Shown here: one piece after another, positions 16,488-23,299 of the stretch
Position numbering within the stretch: position 1 is the stretch's first letter
How the letters are laid out: each line of letters starts with the position of its first letter
From: Anaerolineales bacterium
Lineage (GTDB): Bacteria > Chloroflexota > Anaerolineae > Anaerolineales > Anaerolineaceae
Assembly: GCA_020060485.1 (NCBI GenBank)
Contig: JAGVAB010000164.1
Location: 1 to 29,049, forward strand
DNA length: 29,049 bases
Direction of reading: 5' to 3'
Program-made: the position numbers and the translations under genes
Notes under the pieces: generated by a model
Told to the model about the DNA's origin: nothing
Databases searched by the model: none
The model's input: the letters and a program-made list of their open reading frames with translations, nothing else

Positions 16488-18074
16488 CTATTGCAGCACC
16501 TGCGGCTTGACCTGCCGCCAGGCTTCTTCGGTGGTGGCCATTTCATAAGCCCGGCCGATGCGCAGCAGACTGGCTTCAGAGAAATCCGGGCCGAGGAGCT
16601 GGATGCCGATGGGCAGTCCTTGTTCGTCGAGGCCGGCGGGCAGCGAAAGGCCGGGAATGCCGGCATGGTTGGCGGGCACAGTGAGCTGGTCGGCAAACTG
16701 CATGAGGACAGAGTCGCCATAGATGTCGCCGATGGGGAATGCGGTGGTGGGGGTGGTAGGGGTTAGCAGGGCATCCACGCGGTATTTGCCTTGCGGGTCA
16801 AAGGCTTCCTCGAAATCGCGGCGGATCATAGCGCGCACCTTGAGGGCGCGCTGGTAATACTGCTCGCTGTACTGGGCGGCGCTGACATACATGCCCATCA
16901 GGATGCGCAGTTTGGGCTGCAAGCCGAAACCTTCACCGCGTGAGGCGCGGTACATCTGGCTCAGATCGTTGATTGGCTGCGGGGTGCGGTGGCCATATTT
17001 GACGCCGTCAAAGCGGTGCAGGTTGGATGCGGCTTCCACCCGGCTGATGACAAAGAAGGTGGGGATGCCGTAGCGGGTGTTGGGGAGGGGTACGTCATCC
17101 ACGATGATCGCACCCAGGGCAGCCAGTTGTTCGGCGGCCTGGCGCACACGGCTTTCGATCTCTTGCGGCAGGGGCTGCTGGTGATATTCACCGGTCTGCG
17201 GGTCGGGTATGGAAATGCGGAAGTAGTCCGGCGAGAGGCCGATGCGCAGGCCCTTGACGCCGGTTTCCAGACCGGCCAGATAATCTTCGGGTGGCAGGGT
17301 GGCGGCGGTGTTGTCGCGGCGGTCTGGCCCGGCGATGACTTGCAGCATACTGGCGGCATCGGTGATGTTGCGGGCAATGGGGCCGGGGCAGTCGAGCGAA
17401 GAGCCGAAGGCGATCAACCCGAAGCGCGAAACGCGCCCATAAGTGGGTTTGAGGCCGACCGTACCGCAGAAGGCTGCCGGCTGGCGGATGGAACCGGCGG
17501 TGTCGGTGCCGATGGAAAGCACGGCTTCTCCAGCCGCCACTGAAACAGCCGATCCGCCGGAAGAGCCGCCCGGCACGCGGCTGGTGTTCCACGGGTTGCG
17601 CGGGGCGGGCTGGAAGGCGGAAGATTCGTTGGAAGAGCCAAAGGCAAATTCATCCAGATTGACCTTGCCAAGCATGACAGCGCCTGCGGCTTCCATGCGC
17701 GCCACGGGTGTGGCGGTGTAGGGGGAAACGAAATTTGCCAGGATCTTTGAGGCGGCGGTGGAGGGCGTGCCCTGTACGCAGAAGATGTCCTTGACGGTGA
17801 AGGGGATGCCGGCCAGCGGGCCGGGGTCTTCTCCGGTGGCCAGCTTCTGGTCAACGGCTTCGGCTTGGCGGCGGGCGCGTTCTTCGGTAAGCGTGATGAA
17901 GGCGTGCAGGGTCTGCCGGTCTTCAGCGGTCATTTCGCCGGACTCAAGGGTGCCCGGTCTGCCATCCACGGTGCAGATGCGCTCCAGGGAGGATTCGAGG
18001 ATCTCGACTGCGGACACTTGCCGCTGGCGCAATTTTTGGGTCAGTTCAGAGACAGAGAGGTCACAAAGTTGCAT
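16488..18074 (-). CDS. gatA: Asp-tRNA(Asn)/Glu-tRNA(Gln) amidotransferase subunit A
   Basis: GatA is the glutaminase subunit of GatCAB and supplies ammonia for tRNA-dependent amidation. The 528-residue protein has the amidase signature with the Ser-cisSer-Lys triad: K95 in FTVKDIF, S171 in PGGSSGGSA and S195 in DTAGSIRQPAAFCG. Other landmarks are KVNLDEFAFGSSNE, YGRVSRFGL, ASNLHRFDGVKYG and the C-terminal PANHAGIPGLSLPAG. It is about 40 residues longer than most GatA, from an insertion near residues 34-56 and a longer segment near 300. It follows gatC with a three-base gap, so the pair is co-transcribed. The hairpin at 16420-16446 separates it from the SH3 and CAP genes. Confidence 0.97.
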   Translation of the reverse strand: MQLCDLSVSELTQKLRQRQVSAVEILESSLERICTVDGRPGTLESGEMTAEDRQTLHAFITLTEERARRQAEAVDQKLATGEDPGPLAGIPFTVKDIFCVQGTPSTAASKILANFVSPYTATPVARMEAAGAVMLGKVNLDEFAFGSSNESSAFQPAPRNPWNTSRVPGGSSGGSAVSVAAGEAVLSIGTDTAGSIRQPAAFCGTVGLKPTYGRVSRFGLIAFGSSLDCPGPIARNITDAASMLQVIAGPDRRDNTAATLPPEDYLAGLETGVKGLRIGLSPDYFRISIPDPQTGEYHQQPLPQEIESRVRQAAEQLAALGAIIVDDVPLPNTRYGIPTFFVISRVEAASNLHRFDGVKYGHRTPQPINDLSQMYRASRGEGFGLQPKLRILMGMYVSAAQYSEQYYQRALKVRAMIRRDFEEAFDPQGKYRVDALLTPTTPTTAFPIGDIYGDSVLMQFADQLTVPANHAGIPGLSLPAGLDEQGLPIGIQLLGPDFSEASLLRIGRAYEMATTEEAWRQVKPQVLQ

Positions 18075-18077
18075 GGC

Positions 18078-18398
18078 TTAGTCCAGATCGGTGTGGGGAA
18101 TTTCGGGTACCACGATGAAACCAAAGTCGGTTTGTGGGGCCTGGCGGATGATCTCTTGGGGGTTTTCAGCAGGATGCCATTCGTCTGTGCGCATGGCGGG
18201 GCTGGTGGCGGCGGTGTACGCTACGCCGTGAGCAGTAAGGGCAAGCTTTTCATCCAGGGGGATGGCGGCCAGTTCTTCCACTACGTTGAGTTGGTTGTTC
18301 AGCTCGCGGCGCAGGTAGGCGGCCTCGCTTTCACTCAGCTGCAGCGCAGCCAGTTCCACCAGGTGTTCGAAGGTTTCAGGGGAGATTTTTTCGTCCAT
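18078..18398 (-). CDS. gatC: Asp-tRNA(Asn)/Glu-tRNA(Gln) amidotransferase subunit C
   Basis: GatC is the small clamp that wraps around GatA and steadies its contact with GatB. The 106-residue protein has the usual N-terminal three-helix pattern, with HLVELAALQLSESEAAYLRREL and LNVVEELAAI. The C-terminal strap has RTDEWHP and a terminal PEIPH. Length is normal for the family. Its stop is three bases from the gatA start. No good Shine-Dalgarno sequence precedes the ATG. An extended -10 (TGG-TATAAA, -10 at 18452-18447) about 50 nt upstream may be its promoter. The 178-nt gap upstream also holds the terminator of the next gene. Confidence 0.94.
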   Translation of the reverse strand: MDEKISPETFEHLVELAALQLSESEAAYLRRELNNQLNVVEELAAIPLDEKLALTAHGVAYTAATSPAMRTDEWHPAENPQEIIRQAPQTDFGFIVVPEIPHTDLD

Positions 18399-18446
18399 AG
18401 GGGCATGCCATTTGAAATGTTAAGGATTGAATGCAACACAACGCTA

Positions 18447-18455
18447 TTTATACCA
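18447..18455 (-). promoter_or_regulatory. Possible gatC promoter (-10 region)
   Basis: Reading the minus strand, TGG-TATAAA forms an extended -10 at 18455-18447, about 50 nt before the gatC start. The -35 is poor (TTTCTT at 17 bp). This is the only promoter-like site in the gap 18399-18530. Confidence 0.35.
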
Positions 18456-18530
18456 TTAAACCCTTTGGAAAGAAAAATAACGGCTTTTTGTGTGTAGCAG
18501 GGACAACTTGTGCACGGTAAATTTCAGAGA

Positions 18531-18559
18531 CAAAAATGCGGCGCATAATTGCGCCGCAT
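18531..18559 (-). terminator. Rho-independent terminator of the stalk protein gene
   Basis: A perfect 10-bp stem, ATGCGGCGCA (18536-18545) with TGCGCCGCAT (18550-18559), has loop TAAT. On the minus strand the stem is followed by TTTTTG. It lies 18 nt after the stop of the stalk protein gene and would separate it from gatCA. Confidence 0.88.
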
Positions 18560-18576
18560 GATCCATTTTTGGGATA

Positions 18577-19026
18577 TTACTGATAGGTGGCGGTGGTCGG
18601 ACTAGGGAAGGGCGTATAGGTGGGCAGGGGGGTATAGGTTGGCAGCGGCGTGATGGTGGGGGTTTTGGTGGCTGTGGGCGTATTGGTGATGGTGGGTGTG
18701 TTGGTGGGTGTGTTGGTGGCGGTGGGGGTGTTGGTGTAGGTGGAGAGCACCAGCACGGTGGCGCTGGGCGGAAGGGTCTGCGAAGGCCGCAGGGTGGCGC
18801 GGGTGGTCGTTAAATTCTTGCCGGGGGTGGGCGTCCAGGTGGCGGGCAGGCTCAGAAATGTGGGCGTGCTGGTGGGAATATCCACCGTGGGCACCATGGT
18901 CGGCGGCGGGAAGGGATTGAGTTCGCTTTGCGGGTCAATGAAGATGCGCGCAAAGAATACGACCAGGCCAATCGCAGCCAACAGCACAAGAATGGTCAAT
19001 ATATCCCAAACGGTAACTCTTTTCAT
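18577..19026 (-). CDS. Membrane-anchored Thr/Pro-rich stalk protein, no globular domain
   Basis: The 149-residue protein has one membrane helix (about residues 7-28, WDILTILVLLAAIGLVVFFA). A conserved-looking stretch follows, NPFPPPTMVPTVDIPTST...SLPATWTPTP. The tail is made of six-residue TNTPTx-type repeats (about residues 99-130) and ends in TYTPLPTYTPFPSP. Such tails are extended stalks, often glycosylated. No folded domain is present, so it may be a truncated display protein or a simple surface spacer. The ATG at 19026 is preferred to the GTG at 19035 because AGGGAG lies eight bases before it and the paralogue next door aligns at this point. The N-terminal 90 residues closely match that paralogue (19233-20483). 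The gene has its own terminator. Confidence 0.78.
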   Translation of the reverse strand: MKRVTVWDILTILVLLAAIGLVVFFARIFIDPQSELNPFPPPTMVPTVDIPTSTPTFLSLPATWTPTPGKNLTTTRATLRPSQTLPPSATVLVLSTYTNTPTATNTPTNTPTITNTPTATKTPTITPLPTYTPLPTYTPFPSPTTATYQ

Positions 19027-19232
19027 GATCCGCACTCCCTTTTGCCAGGCAATCGTAAACCTTCCTTGTTAAGTATATACGAAATCAAGGCTTTAGTATA
19101 GTCGTGCAGGAAGGGTGCCAAATTCTATTGATAGGCCAATGGTTGATTGGTTTTGTTCGTCCCGTAAACATTTTTTGATCACCGGAGGATGTACTTTCGA
19201 CAGGCCTGGGGAGCGGAATCAGGGTATTTGGC

Positions 19233-20483
19233 TTACGGCAGCACGTATCCTGGCCCCAGACGTTGCGTGCTGATGGCGGCGTCATCAATGTAGATGGAAG
19301 AGGGATTGGGCAGGATGTAGTCTGTGTAGTGATTCACACTCCAGTAAACCGTATTGTCCCGCTCTGTTGTTTGCACGCCGGATAAATTGAATATCTCGGT
19401 ACCGTCCTGCCAGACGATGACCTGACCGTTATTGCTGGTGCCCTTTTTGTAATACGCCTCAATATGGAACCATTGATCGGTGGGGACATATTTGATGTTT
19501 TGCTGGTAATTGATCTTGCTGGACAGATCCGGCCGGTAGATCAATTGCAGGGATAACTGTCCGGTGGCTCTTTGGCGGATGTCCAATACGTGCATGGGGA
19601 CACTGGAGTCCGTGTTGCCATTGTATGTGGATTTCCACTGCCATACGTTCCACCAGTCCTGGGGCTGGGTTCCTGCTGGAATGAAATACCAGGCAGAATA
19701 ATAGTAGGCATCGCCGGGAAGCTGATCCCAATAAAAAAGGTAAGCGGCGTAACTTCCGGAATTTGAGGAGCCTTTGGTGTCAATCGTCAAAGCCACGGCG
19801 TAATTTCCACTGTGTGTGGGCGAGGTGACCATGGTGTAATATGCACTTGTTCCCTGGCGGATAAAATCGCCATGTTCTTTCCATTCGCGTATGTCACCGG
19901 TTTCGTGGGTAGCTTTCCAGACAATTGCAGCGGTACCGGGCGGGTTGGGAGACGTTGGCTGGGGATTGGGCGGGGTTGTGTTGGTTGGTGAAAGCGGCGC
20001 AGGCTGGTTTGTGGGCGCGGGGGGATTATCCGGCCTCGGCGGGGACGTTGGTTCCGCGGGTTGAGTTGGCGCTGCGATGCCGGTCGAGATTGTTGTATGG
20101 GTTGGCTGTGGCGGGGATGTGGGGGCGAGGGGTGGGGCGGCGGTTTTTGCAATGGTGGGATTGGTCTCGGCGGTGAAGGTATAGATGGGAATCAATGGCG
20201 CGGTTGCGCTGGGCGGCGCGGTTTGGGAGGGCCGCAGCGTGGAGCGGGTGGCTTCCAGGGTTGCCTGGGCATTTTTGACCTGTTCGGGTGTCCAGGTGGG
20301 CGGCAGACTTCTCAAAGTGGCTGTGCTGGTAGGAATGTCAACTGTGGGGATCATGGTGGGCGGCGGCAAGGGGTTAAAAGCAATTTGAGGGTTGATAAAA
20401 ATCTGTGCAAAGACGATCAACAGACCAAGCATTGCCAGAAGCACAAGGCCGGTCATGATATCCCATAAGGTTATATTTTTCAA
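19233..20483 (-). CDS. Membrane-anchored stalk protein with polysaccharide-lyase-like jelly-roll domain
   Basis: The protein is 416 residues from the TTG at 20483. It has the same anchor as its downstream neighbour (WDIMTGLVLLAMLGLLIVFA, then NPLPPPTMIPTVDIPTST). A Pro/Thr/Ala stalk runs to about residue 185. The C-terminal 220 residues look like a concanavalin-type jelly roll of the heparin-lyase/alginate-lyase kind: WKEHGDFIRQG, YYYSAWYFIPAG, WWNVWQWKST, DQWFHIEAYYKKG, VIVWQDGTEIF and the closing SIYIDDAAIS. It may bind or cleave an acidic polysaccharide at the cell surface, but catalytic residues cannot be assigned. The TTG is preferred over the upstream TTG at 20510 because AAGGA lies ten bases before it and the paralogue aligns there. 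It is transcribed toward that paralogue. Confidence 0.75.
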   Translation of the reverse strand: MKNITLWDIMTGLVLLAMLGLLIVFAQIFINPQIAFNPLPPPTMIPTVDIPTSTATLRSLPPTWTPEQVKNAQATLEATRSTLRPSQTAPPSATAPLIPIYTFTAETNPTIAKTAAPPLAPTSPPQPTHTTISTGIAAPTQPAEPTSPPRPDNPPAPTNQPAPLSPTNTTPPNPQPTSPNPPGTAAIVWKATHETGDIREWKEHGDFIRQGTSAYYTMVTSPTHSGNYAVALTIDTKGSSNSGSYAAYLFYWDQLPGDAYYYSAWYFIPAGTQPQDWWNVWQWKSTYNGNTDSSVPMHVLDIRQRATGQLSLQLIYRPDLSSKINYQQNIKYVPTDQWFHIEAYYKKGTSNNGQVIVWQDGTEIFNLSGVQTTERDNTVYWSVNHYTDYILPNPSSIYIDDAAISTQRLGPGYVLP

Positions 20484-20540
20484 GATCCAGATTTCCTTTT
20501 TATCGATCAAGGCAATTTCTACCTATAAAAGTATAAATAG

Positions 20541-20546
20541 ATTATA
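20541..20546 (-). promoter_or_regulatory. Probable -10 box of the jelly-roll stalk gene
   Basis: On the minus strand a perfect TATAAT (20546-20541) lies about 58 nt before the TTG start. Transcription from about 20534 leaves a leader of about 50 nt that contains the AAGGA ribosome site. No -35 with normal spacing is clear; TTGTTC is about 14 bp away. The box is about 40 bp outside the MITE at 20593-20835. Confidence 0.5.
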
Positions 20547-20592
20547 GCCGCCTTGGATGAGAACAAGATGAGGGTTTGCTTTCAATTAATGG

Positions 20593-20835
20593 TATGGCAT
20601 TTTCAAGAAAGCTTGACAAAAGAGATTTTCGAAAGCAGTGGAATACATTCAGTACAAAAAGCTCCCCTTCCCGCAAAAGAAAGAAAATCATACGTCAAGC
20701 ACCTCGCGGGGAGGGGAGTTTGAGGGGTGGGGTGCAGAAAACCTGGCGACATACGCAAACCAGGGCTTATTGGCCTGTAATTTGGCGTCATCATTAAGAT
20801 AAGGGAACTGCAAATTAACTTTGAGAAGGCCATGT
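20593..20835. mobile_element. MITE-like element, complete copy B, with 9-bp target duplication
   Basis: A perfect 9-bp direct repeat AATTAATGG flanks the element (20584-20592 and 20836-20844). The ends are inverted: TATGGCATTTTCAAG on the left, and on the opposite strand ACATGGCCTTCTCAAAG at the right. Inside, CTCCCCTTCCCGC (20662-20674) pairs at 12 of 13 positions with GCGGGGAGGGGAG (20706-20718), followed by GAGGGGTGGGGTG. No ORF codes for a transposase, so the element is non-autonomous. Right-half and left-half copies sit at the two ends of the window. It fills most of the 433-bp gap 20484-20916. Confidence 0.85.
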
Positions 20836-20853
20836 AATTAATGGGGGCAAGAA

Positions 20854-20882
20854 TTGCAAAACCCGACAGTGGGTTCTATAAT
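20854..20882 (+). promoter_or_regulatory. Promoter of the methyltransferase-sagB pair
   Basis: TTGCAA (20854-20859) and a perfect TATAAT (20877-20882) are separated by exactly 17 bp. The start would be near 20889, so in-frame start codons at 20854 and 20881 cannot be used. The -35 lies ten bases outside the right target duplication of the MITE. Confidence 0.72.
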
Positions 20883-20916
20883 GACATCAAACGAATTGAT
20901 TTGCCGAGGAGGACAG

Positions 20917-21393
20917 GTGTTCAAACGTGCATTGTTGGCTTTCCTCGCTCTGCCGGGAATGGTTGCCCTGCTGGCGCCAGTTGGCATTGTCGTTTTTGAC
21001 CCGTGGCGGGGAAAGGTTTGGCTGATCGGGTTGTTTGTATTGCTGGCTGGTTTGGGGATCCTGATATGGTGTGTGAGGGATTTTTATGTGGTTGGCAAAG
21101 GCACGCTTGCGCCCTGGTGCCCACCTGAGAACCTGGTGATTGTGGGCTTGTACCGCTATGTGCGCAATCCGATGTACATTGGGGTGATCGTGCTGGTGGC
21201 AGGTTGGGCGTTGTTGTTTTTATCACCGCTTGTGGCTGGCTATTTGATTTTATTGGCCCTGGCTTTTCACATTCGCGTGGTGCGTTACGAGGAACCCTGG
21301 CTGGAGTCTCGTTTTGGGACGGCGTGGCGTGCCTACTGCAATCAAGTGCCGCGCTGGTTGCCGCGATATTCTTCCAGCGATAAAATCCATTGA
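20917..21393 (+). CDS. Isoprenylcysteine carboxyl methyltransferase-like membrane protein
   Basis: The 158-residue protein has four or five membrane helices and the C-terminal signature of the ICMT/PEMT membrane methyltransferases: GLYRYVRNPMYIG (SAM-site loop) and EEPWLESRFGTAWRAYCNQVPRWLPR. Such enzymes transfer methyl from SAM to lipid or isoprenoid-like acceptors; the bacterial substrates are mostly unknown. The GTG at 20917 is chosen because a strong GAGGAGG (20906-20912) lies four bases before it, and earlier in-frame starts fall within or upstream of the promoter. The sagB-like gene starts 23 nt after the stop, so the two are likely one transcript. Confidence 0.82.
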   Translation: MFKRALLAFLALPGMVALLAPVGIVVFDPWRGKVWLIGLFVLLAGLGILIWCVRDFYVVGKGTLAPWCPPENLVIVGLYRYVRNPMYIGVIVLVAGWALLFLSPLVAGYLILLALAFHIRVVRYEEPWLESRFGTAWRAYCNQVPRWLPRYSSSDKIH

Positions 21394-21416
21394 AAAGAGA
21401 ACAAGAGGAGTAACTC

Positions 21417-22163
21417 ATGGAAAAAAAGATCGGTTTTGAATTCATGCAGAAGACGAACAAACACGTCAGTTTGACCGCACAGCAGCGGGGAGTGGAGCAG
21501 CCGCCGTTGGAATGGGCAGCCCCGGCGGACGCGGTACGGATTGCCCTGCCGCGGCCTGAAACCCTGGAGATGCCGGCCATGGACCTGCGCACCGCCATTG
21601 AACAGCGCACATCGGTACGCCAATACAGCGGGAAGGCGCTTGAACTGGCAGAGCTGTCTTATCTGTTATGGGTGACGCAAGGGGTGAAGGAGGTCAGCGC
21701 CAGGCCGGTGACCATGCGCACGGTGCCCTCGGCCGGAGCACGGCATGCTTTTGAGACCTTTGTGCTGGTCAACCGGGTGGAAGGTCTTGCCCCGGGGTTG
21801 TACCGCTTCCTGGCCAGTGAACACACCTTGATCCTGGTGGATGATTCAAATGGCCTGGATGAAGTTCTGGCGCATGCCTGTTTCAAACAGGCTATGGTGG
21901 CCAAAGCGGCGGTCAGTTTTTTCTGGGTGGCGGTGGTGGAGCGCATGTTCTGGCGCTATGACGAGCGCGGTTACCGTTATCTGCATTTGGACGCAGGGCA
22001 TGTTTGCCAGAATTTATATTTGGCCGGTGAAGCGCTGGGCTGCGGGACATGTGCCATTGCTGCCTTTGATGACGACCTGTTGAATGCTGCCCTGCGGCTG
22101 GACGGCAAGGAAATGTTTGCCGTGTATGCAGCCACAACGGGGAAGAAAAACACGAAAGAATAA
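21417..22163 (+). CDS. SagB/nitroreductase-type FMN oxidoreductase
   Basis: The 248-residue protein matches the SagB/ThcOx dehydrogenase branch of nitroreductases. It has RTSVRQYSGKALELAELSYLLWVTQGV, then TVPSAGARHAFETFVLVN, LAPGLYRFL, LDAGHVCQNLYLAGEALGCGTCAIAAFDD. The Arg and Ser residues of the first motif and the GH...N of the last are typical FMN-site positions. SagB proteins oxidise azolines in peptide toxin pathways, but no cyclodehydratase or precursor peptide gene is present, so this is probably a stand-alone flavin oxidoreductase. AAGAGGAG (21403-21410) gives a strong ribosome site. It follows the methyltransferase-like gene closely. Two hairpins follow its stop. Confidence 0.88.
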   Translation: MEKKIGFEFMQKTNKHVSLTAQQRGVEQPPLEWAAPADAVRIALPRPETLEMPAMDLRTAIEQRTSVRQYSGKALELAELSYLLWVTQGVKEVSARPVTMRTVPSAGARHAFETFVLVNRVEGLAPGLYRFLASEHTLILVDDSNGLDEVLAHACFKQAMVAKAAVSFFWVAVVERMFWRYDERGYRYLHLDAGHVCQNLYLAGEALGCGTCAIAAFDDDLLNAALRLDGKEMFAVYAATTGKKNTKE

Positions 22164-22183
22164 TCGGGTCGGCGTACGATGTG

Positions 22184-22222
22184 AACATCCGTTACCTTCG
22201 ACAAGCTGAGGTGACGGATGTT
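22184..22222. repeat. Conserved-loop hairpin, copy 2
   Basis: AACATCCGTTACCT (22184-22197) pairs with AGGTGACGGATGTT (22209-22222) over 14 positions with one G-T wobble. The 11-nt loop is TCGACAAGCTG, differing from the other two copies only in its last base. It is in the opposite orientation to copy 3. It starts 20 nt after the sagB-like stop and may end that transcript. Confidence 0.8.
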
Positions 22223-22230
22223 TTGTTCAG

Positions 22231-22269
22231 AAAGACCGTACGCTGAGCTTGTCGAAGCGTACGGTCTTT
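22231..22269. repeat. Conserved-loop hairpin, copy 3
   Basis: AAAGACCGTACGCT (22231-22244) pairs perfectly with AGCGTACGGTCTTT (22256-22269) around the 11-nt loop GAGCTTGTCGA, identical to copy 1. The stem ends in AAAGA/TCTTT, so it has a short T-rich tail on both strands. It may be a two-way terminator between the convergent sagB-like and degV genes. Confidence 0.82.
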
Positions 22270-22312
22270 GCATTGTTTCAAACAGATTGATAGAAATTTC
22301 GGCAGGCTGGTT

Positions 22313-23218
22313 TCACCCGCGGATATTCCTGGCCAGGCGCAGCACTTCTTCCATGATGGAATACGGTTCGCAGACCTCGGAGCGGCAACTGACGAAAGAG
22401 AATCCATAGGCACCCGGCCCCAGGTGAGCGCCCAACACGGGGGTAACCGGCACGGCCAGTACTTCTGTCTGGCTGGGGAAGATGGCCTTCACTTCGTTGC
22501 GCAGGATCTCCAGCTTGTCCTCGGCATAAGTATGCACCATGTACACTTCTTCCAGCGGTTGACATTCCTTGAGTAATTCCATCAAGCGTTCGACGGCGCG
22601 CCGCGTGGTGCGCACGCGCTCGGCAGTGGGTTTGCCATCGTTCATCTTGAGCACCGGTTTGATCCTGAGAATCTCGCCCAGGCTGGCAACTGCCAGGCTC
22701 ATCCGGCCGCCGCGGCGCAGGTATTCAAGCGTGTCCAGGGCGGCAAAGGTGTAGGTGCGTTTGGTCTTTTCATCAAGAATGGCAACGATCTCTTCCACCG
22801 ATTTGCCATCGGCGGCGGCTTTGGCGGCGGTAACCACCAGCAGACCGGCCCCCAGGCTGAGCTGGCGCGAGTCGAGCACAGTGACCGGGATGCGGGTGAA
22901 ATCCTTGGCCCCCAGGCGGGCGGCTTCGACCGTGTTACTCAGCGATTCAGAGATGTGAATGGAGATGATGGCAGTCGCCCCCTGGTCGGTCAGTTCATCA
23001 TATACTTTTTGGAACTGCCCCGGCCCGGGTGCAGCAGTTTTGGGCGCAGGGCTGTATTCGGGCAATTTTTGATAGAACTCCTCCCGCGAAAGGTCAACTC
23101 CGTCCTGGTAGCTGACATTGCCGATATTGATGAAGAGCGGCACCACGCGGATATCGAATTGCTGGATGATATCGGCAGGCAGGTCGCAGGCGCTGTCGGT
23201 TACGATCTTGATTGTCAT
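22313..23218 (-). CDS. DegV family fatty-acid-binding protein
   Basis: DegV/FakB proteins hold a fatty acid and present it to a fatty acid kinase. The 301-residue protein has KIVTDSACDLPADI at the start, VSYQDGVDLSREEFYQKL, PAPKTAAPGPGQF, IISIHISESLSNT, VLDSRQLSLGAGLLV and RRGGRMS. C-terminal landmarks are HTYAEDK, VTPVLGAHLGPGAYGF. The SDSAcdl-type opening and HISxxLSxT are family hallmarks. No FakA-like kinase is in the window. AGGGAG lies seven bases before the ATG. It lies 81 nt after the CYTH gene on the same strand and may share its transcript or have its own promoter. It converges on the hairpin pair at 22184-22269. Confidence 0.94.
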   Translation of the reverse strand: MTIKIVTDSACDLPADIIQQFDIRVVPLFINIGNVSYQDGVDLSREEFYQKLPEYSPAPKTAAPGPGQFQKVYDELTDQGATAIISIHISESLSNTVEAARLGAKDFTRIPVTVLDSRQLSLGAGLLVVTAAKAAADGKSVEEIVAILDEKTKRTYTFAALDTLEYLRRGGRMSLAVASLGEILRIKPVLKMNDGKPTAERVRTTRRAVERLMELLKECQPLEEVYMVHTYAEDKLEILRNEVKAIFPSQTEVLAVPVTPVLGAHLGPGAYGFSFVSCRSEVCEPYSIMEEVLRLARNIRG

Positions 23219-23299
23219 GGCTTTCTCCCTTATGATGAAATCAGATGGGGAATGTTATGCAAGTATTCCTGAATTTCCCTTGTTTAAGAGGATTTGAGA

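Noticed and set aside
18640..18760. G-rich plus strand as a possible G-quadruplex
   Set aside because: The G-tracts are mostly two bases or separated by long loops and simply reflect Thr/Pro codons of the stalk gene on the other strand.
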